Below, piece after piece: positions 16,110 through 25,287 of a DNA stretch of 62,425 nucleotides; the first letter of the stretch is position 1; the number at the start of each line of letters is the position of its first letter. The notes under the pieces are model-generated. The model was given only the letters and a program-made list of their open reading frames with translations, was not told where the DNA came from and did no database searches. The translations under genes were made by a program, and so were the position numbers. Source of the stretch: Oligoflexia bacterium (GTDB taxonomy: Bacteria; Bdellovibrionota; Bacteriovoracia; Bacteriovoracales; Bacteriovoracaceae); contig JADFZW010000028.1 of assembly GCA_015232355.1 (NCBI GenBank), forward strand, positions 1 through 62,425, read 5' to 3'.

Positions 16110-17582
16110 ATGGTTGATGTAAATAAACGCCTTCAAGAAATTGAAAGAGAAGAGCAGCTAAAAGAGCAAAGAGAAAATAACAATATTAATTTCCGTGTTC
16201 TAGTTGTAGATGACAATGAACTATTCATAAAAACTTTTATATCTGAAGTGTCTCCATATGCAATTGTAGAGGAAGCATACAGTACCCATCAGGCCAGGGC
16301 CAAACTAGATAAAAATAATTACGATATGGCATTCTTTGATTATCACTTAGGTGAAAATGATTACATAGATTTTAATCTGATAAAAAAAGCTGCCAAAGAA
16401 AAAAATATCTATACAGTAATGCTTACAGTTTTTGATGATGAAGAGGTTTTTGAAAAGGCCTTCGATCATGGAGTTCACGAATACTTAGTTAAAACTCGTG
16501 GTTTTGCTGACATAATAAAGTTGATTCAGAAGAGATCATCCCCGCAATCAGATTCTCAAATTGAAGAATTTATTAAATGTAAATTTATTACCCAAGATAA
16601 AGATACAATTAGATCAATAAAGGCCATGCTTACCGATGATAATTATTTTAATCAACCTGTATTTATAGAGGGACAAACGGGTGTAGGAAAAACACTTTTG
16701 GCCGAGGCCTCTCATGAGTTTTTACTTGGTAAGCATACTCCTTTTATTCATGTTAACTGCAGCACCATTCCTGAAAATCTTATTGAAAGCGAACTCTTCG
16801 GACATGTAAAAGGTGCATTTACAGATGCGAAAACAAATAAAATTGGAAAATTAAAGCAAGCAGAGAATGGAACTTTATTTCTTGATGAAATAGCGACTAT
16901 GCCAAAAAAAGTTCAAGAAGCATTACTTGTGGCCATAGAGAAGAAACAATTTATGCCAGTGGGAGGTAGTCAATTAGTAAAGTCACAGTTTAGGTTGGTT
17001 TGCGCTACCAATGAGAATATGTCCAACTTAATCGAGAATAAAATATTTAGGTCTGATTTCTTTTGCCGACTGTATAGAGGTGTTGTTCCAATAAAACCTC
17101 TTTGTGAAAGAGTTGATGATATCCCTCTTCTATTTGAATACATTATTAGACGTTATGGTAATCGCCGTATTCATATTCGCTCACAGGCAATGGATATTAT
17201 TAAAAGATATAGTTTTCCAGGAAATGTAAGAGATGTTGAAGATATTGTTGATCTACTAATGAAAAAGCAGAAAGGACGAATTGATGTGGAAGATTTGCCC
17301 GATTTTGTAATTAAAAATGAAAATAGATATATGAAAAATAGTTATAAAGAACTGATCAATGACACCATCGTAAAAATGGTTCGAGAAAAAGGGTTGGCCC
17401 AATACATGGAAGTTCACAAAAAAATGATTATTGATCGCTTTGTAGAAATGCACGATGGGAAAATAGCTAAAGTCATGGAAGATATGAAATACAATTCAAG
17501 AAGAATTTATGAAAAAATTGATGTTAAGAAAAGTAAATTTAAAAGATATGAACCTATTAATGATCAATTAACCGTACAGTAG
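16110..17582 (+). CDS. NtrC-type response regulator
   Basis: This 490-aa protein has a receiver domain (VLVVDDNELF, phospho-acceptor Asp in FFDYHLG, Thr in VMLTVF, Lys in YLVKTRG). An AAA+ sigma-54 activation domain follows (Walker A GQTGVGKT, ELFGHVKGAFTDA, Walker B GTLFLDE). The C-terminus is a Fis-like helix-turn-helix (GKIAKVMEDMKYNSRRIYEK). The sigma-54 contact loop reads GAFTDA instead of GAFTGA. The start at 16110 has GGGGA nine bases before it; the ATG at 15996 has none. The partner is probably the histidine kinase at 22434. It may switch the divergent conjugation operon. Confidence 0.9.
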   Translation: MVDVNKRLQEIEREEQLKEQRENNNINFRVLVVDDNELFIKTFISEVSPYAIVEEAYSTHQARAKLDKNNYDMAFFDYHLGENDYIDFNLIKKAAKEKNIYTVMLTVFDDEEVFEKAFDHGVHEYLVKTRGFADIIKLIQKRSSPQSDSQIEEFIKCKFITQDKDTIRSIKAMLTDDNYFNQPVFIEGQTGVGKTLLAEASHEFLLGKHTPFIHVNCSTIPENLIESELFGHVKGAFTDAKTNKIGKLKQAENGTLFLDEIATMPKKVQEALLVAIEKKQFMPVGGSQLVKSQFRLVCATNENMSNLIENKIFRSDFFCRLYRGVVPIKPLCERVDDIPLLFEYIIRRYGNRRIHIRSQAMDIIKRYSFPGNVRDVEDIVDLLMKKQKGRIDVEDLPDFVIKNENRYMKNSYKELINDTIVKMVREKGLAQYMEVHKKMIIDRFVEMHDGKIAKVMEDMKYNSRRIYEKIDVKKSKFKRYEPINDQLTVQ

Positions 17583-17593
17583 GAGAATTAAAG

Positions 17594-17806
17594 ATGTCAC
17601 AAGCACAGTACACGGATGAACTTAGATTGTTATTTCATCACTTGATTTCCGCAAATAGTAGTTTTGGATCGGGTGTAGATGTTGTCCGAAGAAAAATTAT
17701 GAACAAAGAAGATTATGAAGTATTTATGCCTCTTTTAGATAAGAAAGTAATGGAGATGCAAAATACATACAATATGATTAAGGCCAAAATAGATAACAAT
17801 GAATAA
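17594..17806 (+). CDS. Small H-box (histidine-phosphotransfer-like) protein
   Basis: This 70-aa protein is predicted to be two long helices. The first carries ELRLLFHHLISANSSFGSG, which looks like the phospho-acceptor helix of a histidine kinase dimerisation domain without its ATPase. It follows the response regulator by 11 bp with GGAG 9 nt before the ATG. It may accept or buffer phosphate between the kinase at 22434 and the regulator at 16110. This reading is inference from pattern and position. Confidence 0.55.
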   Translation: MSQAQYTDELRLLFHHLISANSSFGSGVDVVRRKIMNKEDYEVFMPLLDKKVMEMQNTYNMIKAKIDNNE

Positions 17807-17856
17807 TGAGAGAGTTTTTTAATATTAACGACTTTTTATAGGAAGGATTAAGTAGT

Positions 17857-18096
17857 ATGGGGATTTCAAATAGTTTAACAAATGACTTATCAACGATCAG
17901 ATTAAATGATGTTATTGCTGAAAGAAGTGATGATTATGAACTTACTGATAATGATGATGAATTAGATTTTTCTATAAGTGATGATGTAAAGGCAAAAATG
18001 CCACTAATGTCAGCATCATTGTATTCTGGTTATGCAGGAGCTATGTTTTGGCCCAGATGTGGTGATTTGTTCTTTTATTTTAAAAGAAACAATTAG
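17857..18096 (+). CDS. Small acidic peptide, candidate modified-peptide precursor
   Basis: This 79-aa product has an acidic first half (ELTDNDDELDFSISDD), then a Lys-Met junction and a Gly/aromatic tail (MSASLYSGYAGAMF, WPRCGDLFFYF). It has no signal peptide. The leader-plus-core layout and ribosome site (AAGGA) suggest a precursor. It shares the ELxD...SDD...KM pattern with the peptide at 18505, which directly precedes a radical SAM gene. It could be an alternative substrate of that enzyme or a toxin-like small protein. No known family is recognised. Confidence 0.5.
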   Translation: MGISNSLTNDLSTIRLNDVIAERSDDYELTDNDDELDFSISDDVKAKMPLMSASLYSGYAGAMFWPRCGDLFFYFKRNN

Positions 18097-18158
18097 TATT
18101 GGATTACCATTTTTATACAATTAAGCACTCAGATACTATTACTATGAGGAGAAACACA

Positions 18159-18383
18159 ATGAGCATTACAACTGAACTCGATAATAAAACGGATACAGAT
18201 ATTGATAAACTTAGACATGATTTTAAGGGAAATTTAAGAAAGGCGAAAATTATTTATGATATGTTAGATGAACAAATAAAAAATGCAAGTGGAGTTAATC
18301 AGACTTATATTGTTGAATTAGAAAATACAATAACGATATTACTGAGACAATGTCAAAAATTAAGATCGAAAGTAATATCTTAA
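18159..18383 (+). CDS. Second small H-box protein (Spo0B-like helix)
   Basis: This 74-aa all-helical protein contains DKLRHDFKGNLRKAKIIYDM, close to the HDF(K/x)N phospho-acceptor box of Spo0B and AgrC-type kinases. A second helix follows; there is no ATPase domain. The ATG at 18159 is chosen because AGGAG stands 8 nt upstream; the frame to 18099 lacks a ribosome site. With 17594 it forms a pair of stand-alone phosphotransfer-like proteins between regulator and kinase. Confidence 0.55.
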   Translation: MSITTELDNKTDTDIDKLRHDFKGNLRKAKIIYDMLDEQIKNASGVNQTYIVELENTITILLRQCQKLRSKVIS

Positions 18384-18504
18384 ATAGTTATAAAAATATA
18401 TTTATTGAAATTTGTTATAGGCCTATTATATTGAGGCCAAAAGTGATTGTGCTGTTATTGGTAACTGATATGATAAAAACAACAATTCCAAAGGAGAATG
18501 TGTT

Positions 18505-18723
18505 ATGAATCGAAAAAAAATTATCAACAAAATTTTAATTATTGTTAATGCAATAGTTTTTTTATTTCCCTTAATAGGAAACACTGTTTTTGCTTCTACA
18601 GATGAAAAACTAGATCATGAGACGGTATTAAAAGAGTTTAATGCTAATGAGCTAAAAGATATTTCAAACAGTGATGATGAAGATGATGATTTAGATAAAA
18701 TGACATCTGCTTGGTCAACCTGA
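18505..18723 (+). CDS. Secreted precursor-like peptide next to radical SAM enzyme
   Basis: This 72-aa peptide has a Sec signal (IINKILIIVNAIVFLFP to a site after VFA). An acidic linker (ELKDISNSDDEDDDLDKM) follows and it ends in TSAWST, with Trp third from the end. AAAGGAG lies 8 nt before the ATG. The stop sits 23 bp before the likely start of a B12-type radical SAM gene, so the two are one unit. I infer that the C-terminal hexapeptide, perhaps modified on Trp, is released outside as a signal. The OppA-like protein and kinase downstream would sense it. No family name is known to me. Confidence 0.6.
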   Translation: MNRKKIINKILIIVNAIVFLFPLIGNTVFASTDEKLDHETVLKEFNANELKDISNSDDEDDDLDKMTSAWST

Positions 18724-18746
18724 AATTTATTTCAACAATTAATATC

Positions 18747-20075
18747 ATGGATTGTAAAATGACAGCACTATCACTTATTTCAATTGATTCAAATAAAAGA
18801 TATTATCCGTATGGATTGTTTTGTCTTTATGAATATTTAATCGAAAATACAAATTCGAATATAGAAATATGTACATTCGAAAACTTATCATCATTCATAA
18901 GTGAGGCAACAGAAAAATTTCAAAAATCAGAATATCTCGGATTTAGTTGTTATTCGTGGAATGTTAAAGATATTAAAGATGCCATTGATTTTTCTAAAAA
19001 AATCTATCCTTACAAAAAGATAATTGTTGGTGGACCTAGTGCATACGAATTTGTAAATGTAGAAAAAGTGGATTATGTATCGTTAGGAGCAGGAGAGAAG
19101 AATTTAAAACTTTTACTAGAGGGAAAGTGTAACGAAAAAGTTCTACACAATAAGATATCTTTAAATGAAAAAAAATATCCTTTTTTTAATAAACATTTTC
19201 TATCTATTGCAAAACTCCATAACTATATCCCTATTGAAATGTCAAGTGGATGTGGTTTTCAATGTGCTTACTGTACTCAGGGAGTAGAAAAATACGGAGA
19301 AAGACCTCTTGCTGACATACAAGAAGAATTAATTTATTTGAAAAACAATGGTGTATCTCATGTAAATATATTGGATACAACATTTAATATAGATAAAAAA
19401 AGATTTCTTCATATAGTTACTTTGTTAAAAGAGCTAGGTATATCATGGCATGCAGAAGTAAAAATAGATATAATGGACAAAAAAAGCATCGATGCTCTTA
19501 ATTGTTCCACATGTACAAGTTTAGAAATTGGATTACAATCCTACAGTGTTGAAACAAACAAATTGATTAATCGTAGACTTGATTTTGAAAAATTTAAAAA
19601 CAACCTTTCTGAGATTAACTCGAAGAAAATAAGTGTAAGAGTAAATACCATTATTGGTCTTCCAAATGAAAGCTTTCAAGATTGGATGAACTCAGTTTTG
19701 TTTTTGATATCGAATTTTAATATTGAGATTACATCAAATACTTTAAGACTGTATCCAGATACAAAACTTTATCAGAACAAAATAGAATATGGTTATCAAT
19801 ATGATATTGAAAAAGAATATTCCATCATACAATCAAAAATGATGTCAAACAAAGAAATACTTTTGGCGGAAGTTGTCTCTAAAATAATTAAGTATTTATG
19901 GAATAGATTAGATCATGCAGGAAGAGAACGTGTACGAGATCATGTTAAAAATTATTTTTCCTGTAAATTTGATAGGTTTATATTTTTCATATTAAAAAAT
20001 ATAAAAAATCGGAACAACAATAAATTAAGTGATAATATTAATAATCTTCTTTTAGAATATGGAGTATTAAAATGA
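18747..20075 (+). CDS. B12-binding-type radical SAM enzyme
   Basis: This 442-aa protein has an N-terminal Rossmann-like cobalamin-binding-type domain (YYPYGLFCLYEYL, GFSCYSWNVKD, IIVGGPSAYEF). A radical SAM core follows with CGFQCAYC (CxxxCxxC; Cys 169, 173 and 176 from this start), then an internal strand pattern LDTTFNIDKKRF. Relatives act as methylases or ring-closing enzymes on peptides, antibiotics and tetrapyrroles. ATG at 18747 is preferred over a TTG at 18711; no start has a clear ribosome site, so coupling to the upstream peptide is likely. Its stop overlaps the next gene (ATGA). Confidence 0.85.
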   Translation: MDCKMTALSLISIDSNKRYYPYGLFCLYEYLIENTNSNIEICTFENLSSFISEATEKFQKSEYLGFSCYSWNVKDIKDAIDFSKKIYPYKKIIVGGPSAYEFVNVEKVDYVSLGAGEKNLKLLLEGKCNEKVLHNKISLNEKKYPFFNKHFLSIAKLHNYIPIEMSSGCGFQCAYCTQGVEKYGERPLADIQEELIYLKNNGVSHVNILDTTFNIDKKRFLHIVTLLKELGISWHAEVKIDIMDKKSIDALNCSTCTSLEIGLQSYSVETNKLINRRLDFEKFKNNLSEINSKKISVRVNTIIGLPNESFQDWMNSVLFLISNFNIEITSNTLRLYPDTKLYQNKIEYGYQYDIEKEYSIIQSKMMSNKEILLAEVVSKIIKYLWNRLDHAGRERVRDHVKNYFSCKFDRFIFFILKNIKNRNNNKLSDNINNLLLEYGVLK

Positions 20076-20785
20076 AAATGCTGGCCCAGTATTATGATGA
20101 AATTTATAAATTCAACGATGAACAGCTGATAATCGAACAACTCAGTAAAAGTGGTGGACCATTACTAGATCTTGGCTGCGGAACTGGTCGGACTCTTGTT
20201 TCTGCTGTTAAAAATGGCTTTAATGTAACCGGAGTAGACTTTGATAAAGATATGCTGATCGTGGCCAGGAATAAATTATCAGAAGTTGCAAAAGAAGGTG
20301 GAAAATTTGAATTAATTTTTGGTGATATGTTAAATCTTGATATTGCTCAAAAAAAATTTGGAACAATTGCATCCATGGCCAACACATTTTCATTATTAAC
20401 AACATCAGAGGATAGAATAAAAATGCTTCGTCAGTGTTCGATATGGTTGAAGGATAAGGGTAATATTTTATTACCCATAATAAAACTTAACAATACTTCA
20501 GGAGATCGAACATCTACAGTAGAAACTCCAGAGGGTAAATTAACTTTTAAAGTTCGATGGGTAAATAAAAACGATATTAGAGAATTTAATTTAAAATTAG
20601 ATTTAAATGAAAAGCATGAAGAATATAATTTTGAAACAGCAATACTTCAACCAGAGATGTTTTTACCAGAAATTGATGCTTGTGATTTAGAAATGTATGC
20701 TTTATATGGGGATTTTCAAAAAAACAAGATTTCAAATGATTCTACATATTGGATTTATTGTCTTAAAAAAAAGAACATTCAATAA
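20072..20785 (+). CDS. SAM-dependent methyltransferase
   Basis: This 237-aa class I methyltransferase has motif I LLDLGCGTGRTLVSA near residue 31 and the acidic motif II end VTGVDFDKDML, followed by FGDMLNLD. The 4-bp overlap with the radical SAM gene points to a joint pathway. The two may act on the peptide at 18505, for example to cap or C/O-methylate it. The substrate cannot be read from sequence. Confidence 0.85.
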   Translation: MKMLAQYYDEIYKFNDEQLIIEQLSKSGGPLLDLGCGTGRTLVSAVKNGFNVTGVDFDKDMLIVARNKLSEVAKEGGKFELIFGDMLNLDIAQKKFGTIASMANTFSLLTTSEDRIKMLRQCSIWLKDKGNILLPIIKLNNTSGDRTSTVETPEGKLTFKVRWVNKNDIREFNLKLDLNEKHEEYNFETAILQPEMFLPEIDACDLEMYALYGDFQKNKISNDSTYWIYCLKKKNIQ

Positions 20786-20799
20786 AGGGATTTTAAAAC

Positions 20800-22431
20800 A
20801 TGAAAGTACAGACATCAATAGTCCAGCTTATTTTATATAGTGTTTTAATTATTTTTGTTTTTGCTAATTTGGAGTTGAGAGCATTTTCTGGCACAAACAA
20901 TCTCAATGAAGATGCTTACAAAATAAAAAATGATTTTGCTAACGATAAATATACATACAAAAAGGCATTAAAAAATCAATATCTCTCACTAAATCCCGCT
21001 CTATTGGATGATGAGATATCTTTTAGCATAATGGCCCAATTGGTTGAGTGCTTGGTTAAACATGAAGATGGTGAAGTAAAACCTGCTCTGGCACAAAAGT
21101 GGACGATATCAAAAGATTTAAAAAAATATACATTTGAGCTTGATAAGAGTTATAAGTTTAGTGATGGATCTGCAATTACATCAGATGATGTTGTTAATGT
21201 ATTTTATTATTTAATGAACGATAACTCAGTTCACAAACAAGATCTTGCTATTATTGAAGGTGCCAAAGAGTATTATCTCAAAAAAAGTAAAATAATTTCT
21301 GGAATATCAATAATTGATAAGTATTCTTTTAGTATACGATTGAGCAAACCTTTTGCTCCATTTTTATCAATGATAACAGCACCTCAGTTTGGAATATTGC
21401 CTCAAAAAAGTCTTTTGTTGCTAGGTAAAGGTGATGCAATACCATTTATTTCTTCTGGAGCATATTCGATTTCATTTGCATCGAAAGATGGAATTTATTT
21501 GGATAGAAATAAATTTTATAAGAATGTAGATAAAATTTATTTCAAGAAGATTATATATACTATAGTAAAAAACAAAAATGAGGCCATCGATGGACTAATA
21601 ACTGGAAAATATCATGATGTTATTCCACATAAGATAGAAGATTCTGAAATTCCAAATAGTGCAAAAGAAAAAGTTTATAAAGTAAATGCGAATACTGCTG
21701 GGGTTTGGTATTTAGGATTTAATTTAAACGATCTTACAATAAAAAATAAATATCTTCGTGAATTTTTAAGAAGAAATATTGATCAAGACAAATACATGTC
21801 ACACATGAAATTACCGGAGTCGTACAAGGCAATTAATTTTATTCCACGAGGATTGCTAGGCCATACGAAAGAAAAGATAGAACTCAATACTGATGTTCAA
21901 TCAATGAAAAATAGTCAACTGCTAGAAAAAGCGAACTGTACAAAAAAGAATATTTGTAAAATTGAGATGATATACACTGAGAATGGAATTGATGATGCTT
22001 TAAAGGCATTGTTCTTACCTCTTGATGATTTTTCTAATGTATTAAAAGTAAAGCTTGTGCATTTAGAAAGACGTGAGTGGTTTAATAGATTTATAAAACA
22101 AAAATATCAGCTAATATACATAGGAACATCATCTGTCTATGCTGACACATATTGGATATTGAAATATTTTAGCGATTCAACATTTTATCCTGGAATTGAA
22201 AATAAAAAGATCAAAAAATTATTGAATAAATCTACAGAGGCCAATGATAAATATATTAGAGGGCGTTTATATGAAGAAATTGATAAGGAAATAATGAAAC
22301 AATCTATATTAATTCCTTTGAACTATGGAGTTTTTCCATATTATTTTGTAAGTAGTTTTATTAAGGGGTACGATATTCCATTTGCAGGTTATTATCTTTT
22401 AAAAATAAAAGATCTTAAGTATGGTGAATAA
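20800..22431 (+). CDS. OppA-like peptide-binding protein
   Basis: This 543-aa exported protein has an N-terminal signal (VQLILYSVLIIFVFANLELRA). The family 5 extracellular binding fold follows (YTFELDKSYKFSDGSAITSD is the hallmark segment; later NPxL-like and FIPRGL motifs). Such proteins bind oligopeptides or metals for an ABC importer, but no permease or ATPase is present. It ends 2 bp before the histidine kinase, so it most likely presents a ligand, such as the processed peptide, to the kinase sensor. Confidence 0.85.
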   Translation: MKVQTSIVQLILYSVLIIFVFANLELRAFSGTNNLNEDAYKIKNDFANDKYTYKKALKNQYLSLNPALLDDEISFSIMAQLVECLVKHEDGEVKPALAQKWTISKDLKKYTFELDKSYKFSDGSAITSDDVVNVFYYLMNDNSVHKQDLAIIEGAKEYYLKKSKIISGISIIDKYSFSIRLSKPFAPFLSMITAPQFGILPQKSLLLLGKGDAIPFISSGAYSISFASKDGIYLDRNKFYKNVDKIYFKKIIYTIVKNKNEAIDGLITGKYHDVIPHKIEDSEIPNSAKEKVYKVNANTAGVWYLGFNLNDLTIKNKYLREFLRRNIDQDKYMSHMKLPESYKAINFIPRGLLGHTKEKIELNTDVQSMKNSQLLEKANCTKKNICKIEMIYTENGIDDALKALFLPLDDFSNVLKVKLVHLERREWFNRFIKQKYQLIYIGTSSVYADTYWILKYFSDSTFYPGIENKKIKKLLNKSTEANDKYIRGRLYEEIDKEIMKQSILIPLNYGVFPYYFVSSFIKGYDIPFAGYYLLKIKDLKYGE

Positions 22432-22433
22432 CA

Positions 22434-24605
22434 ATGTTAAAATTAAAAACTATTACCACCTCATTCTTGACACTTTTTAGTATAATTTCACTTTTTATTG
22501 TTTTGTTTGTCTATATCATTTTTGATGTGCAGATCAAAAAAATGTTGAATAATAACTTTGAAGATCAAGCATATTTGATGTCAAAGCTACTTGAAAATAA
22601 TATGCGAATTTCAGACTATAGCGAGATACAATATATAGCAAAAAATTTGATTAAAAATAATACCGATTTAATATATGTACGAGTGGATGATGAAAATGGA
22701 TTACCGATAATAGAATTAAACAAAGATGATTTTAAATCATTTGTAAAAAGGCATGAGATATCTATAAACTTAACAAACACTAAAACCATGAATGGTAATG
22801 TGGAAAATATTGGTAAATTTAAAGCAATATTTTCTCTTGATAAATTTGAAAATGTGATGATTAAAAATTTATCAGTATTATTATCTTCTATAATCTTCTG
22901 TATTATTGGACTTCTCTTGTTAATGGCCTATTTCAAAAACAGATTTAATAAGTTTATTTCAAATCTTTCTATTGGATTTAAAAATATTCAAAACAATACT
23001 TCGCTAAAATTGAGTGATGAAAATAATTTTGTTGAAGAATTTACATTTATTAATAGATCTTTTAATCAAACACTAGAAATCGTCAATGCACATAAAGAAT
23101 TAGAAAAATTAAATGTTATTGCGGAGACAAAGGTGAAACTAGCTAGTCAAGTTTCTCACGACATACGTTCTCCATTGGCCGCATTAACTATGGCGGTTAA
23201 ACGAGTTCTGCCAATGTTGGCAGAAGATGATAGAATTATTATTCGAACTCAAATACAAAGGATACAAGATATTGCTAATAATTTATTAGCAAAAAATAGA
23301 AAAGCAAAAGAAAATGAAAACAATACTTCTGATGACATGCAATTAAAAGCTCAATTACTATCAAGTTGTATTGAGGAATTAATTACTGAAAAAAGATTGG
23401 AATGCCGATCTTTTTTAGATTTAAATATTGAGGCCAACATTGATAATACCTACGGTATTTTTGCTAAAATAAATCTAGCTAATTTTAAAAGAATTTTATC
23501 AAATCTAATAAATAATGCACGAGAGGCATTTGATAATAACAAAGGAAACATTGTTGTTCATTTAGAAGATGGAGATGAATTTGCCAAAATTATTGTTGAA
23601 GATAATGGCAAAGGAATTCCTCCTGAAATACTTTCGAAACTTGGGAAAGAAGGTGCTAGTTTTGGAAAAGAAAAGAATAAAGAATCTGGTTCTGGTATCG
23701 GTCTTTATTCTGCAATAAAAACAGTTGAAAGCTTGGGCGGTAAATTCGAAATTCAATCCACAGTTGGCGTTGGCACTAAAATGATTATTTATATTCCAAA
23801 GGCCACTGCACCTGATTGGTTCGTTTCAGAGATTAAATTAAAACCACACTCGGCGATTGTAATTCTGGATGATGATCAAGGAATTCATCAAACTTGGGAT
23901 ACAAAATTAAATGTATTTGATTTACAAAAACATGATATTGACATTGTTCATCTATCTACTCCTGATAATTTCAGAGAATGGACATCTCAAAATAAGACCA
24001 AAGAAAACATTATCTATTTTTGTGATTATGAATTGCTCGGACATAAAATAAGTGGTCTTGATTTGATTGAAGAGGCAAAATTAAATACGAATGCCATACT
24101 GGTTACAAGTCGCTATGAAGAAGAAAAAATTCGTGAAAGATGCGAGCGTTTAAAAGTAAAATTAATTCCTAAAATGATTGTTGGAATGGTTCCAATACAA
24201 ATAGATAAAAAAAGTGTTGATGTTGATAACAAAGAATCAAGCAATCTTAAATCAAATGTGGTTACAAATGTATATGATGTTGTTTATCTGGATGATGATC
24301 TGTTTTTACGAATGGGATGGGAACAGGTCGCCAAGTCAAAAGGATTTAATATTTTAACCATAGGCACCCCAAATGAATTATTGGCCAATGAGAATAATTT
24401 TTCTTTGGAGAACACGGAGATTTATTTAGACAATAATTTAGGAGATGGAGAAATGAAAGGTGAAGAGTTGGCGGTAATTCTTCATGATAAGGGGTTCAAA
24501 AAATTACATTTGGCCACTGGTTATGATGCAGAAAAATTTGCACATCTTGATTGGTTGAAAGTTATAGGGAAGGATTGTCCTTTTGAAGAAGATAATTGGA
24601 CTTAA
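22434..24605 (+). CDS. Hybrid sensor histidine kinase with two receiver-like domains
   Basis: This 723-aa membrane kinase has two membrane segments (residues about 9-32 and 145-165) that bracket a periplasmic sensor. A dimerisation domain follows with phospho-acceptor His in SHDIRSPL (about residue 242). The ATPase domain has NLINNAREAF, DNGKGIPPE and GSGIGL. Two degenerate receiver-like domains make up the C-terminal 250 residues (FCDYELL with SRYE and IPKM; YLDNNLGDG with ATGYD). Position next to the binding protein suggests ligand sensing through that partner. The tandem receivers and the two small H-box proteins imply a multi-step relay to the regulator at 16110. Confidence 0.9.
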   Translation: MLKLKTITTSFLTLFSIISLFIVLFVYIIFDVQIKKMLNNNFEDQAYLMSKLLENNMRISDYSEIQYIAKNLIKNNTDLIYVRVDDENGLPIIELNKDDFKSFVKRHEISINLTNTKTMNGNVENIGKFKAIFSLDKFENVMIKNLSVLLSSIIFCIIGLLLLMAYFKNRFNKFISNLSIGFKNIQNNTSLKLSDENNFVEEFTFINRSFNQTLEIVNAHKELEKLNVIAETKVKLASQVSHDIRSPLAALTMAVKRVLPMLAEDDRIIIRTQIQRIQDIANNLLAKNRKAKENENNTSDDMQLKAQLLSSCIEELITEKRLECRSFLDLNIEANIDNTYGIFAKINLANFKRILSNLINNAREAFDNNKGNIVVHLEDGDEFAKIIVEDNGKGIPPEILSKLGKEGASFGKEKNKESGSGIGLYSAIKTVESLGGKFEIQSTVGVGTKMIIYIPKATAPDWFVSEIKLKPHSAIVILDDDQGIHQTWDTKLNVFDLQKHDIDIVHLSTPDNFREWTSQNKTKENIIYFCDYELLGHKISGLDLIEEAKLNTNAILVTSRYEEEKIRERCERLKVKLIPKMIVGMVPIQIDKKSVDVDNKESSNLKSNVVTNVYDVVYLDDDLFLRMGWEQVAKSKGFNILTIGTPNELLANENNFSLENTEIYLDNNLGDGEMKGEELAVILHDKGFKKLHLATGYDAEKFAHLDWLKVIGKDCPFEEDNWT

Positions 24606-24645
24606 ATTATTCGTGTTTTACTGATTGATAAAAGATAAATATATT

Positions 24646-25233
24646 ATGATTGAATTTGTATATCACTTAAAACCAAATAATCTTAATGGAAATACCTTAT
24701 ACCCATTAAATGTTCTTAGGGATATTTATCCTGATTCCTACAATTTTCATATTCAAAAATATTCTTATAGAAAAGAATTAATGAAAGCAAAATTTCCAAT
24801 TGCTAATTGTTTGTGGAACGATGTTTTGCATTTATCACCAGTTGATATAGGAATTTTAATAGACAATCAAATAAGTATTTTTAGAGCAACAGAGAAAGAG
24901 AAATATCTTGATTTAGAAAGAATTAACAACCGAAAATATTATAAAATTGACATAAGAAAACTTAACAGTGCTAACTTATATATTTATAATACTCTTGAAG
25001 CATCTAATGATATGGATGAAACAATGGACAAAATAAAAGAGCAATTTTATGACTGGGAGAATGGAAATCATTTGTTAAGCAACCAAATAACTACTGGTCA
25101 GATTGCATATTTCAATAAGTGTAGTGAGAATTTATCTTTACCTAGGTATTTATTTACAGCAATACCTCATGTACTTTATTTAGGAAATATTGATTTGGCC
25201 ATAACTGAGGAAATTACATATCAATATAAATAA
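24646..25233 (+). CDS. Hypothetical protein at end of signalling block
   Basis: This 195-aa protein of unknown family contains LHLSPVDIGILIDNQISIFR and VLYLGNIDLAIT stretches. No signal peptide or membrane segment is visible. Start uncertain: ATG at 24646 is used, but a TTG at 24625 is possible and neither has a strong ribosome site. It is the last plus-strand gene of the block that begins with the response regulator. Its codon use matches its neighbours. Confidence 0.6.
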   Translation: MIEFVYHLKPNNLNGNTLYPLNVLRDIYPDSYNFHIQKYSYRKELMKAKFPIANCLWNDVLHLSPVDIGILIDNQISIFRATEKEKYLDLERINNRKYYKIDIRKLNSANLYIYNTLEASNDMDETMDKIKEQFYDWENGNHLLSNQITTGQIAYFNKCSENLSLPRYLFTAIPHVLYLGNIDLAITEEITYQYK

Positions 25234-25287
25234 ATAAGCTAATTTATATTACGGTGTAATCCGATTTATCGAAGCATAAATAAACTG

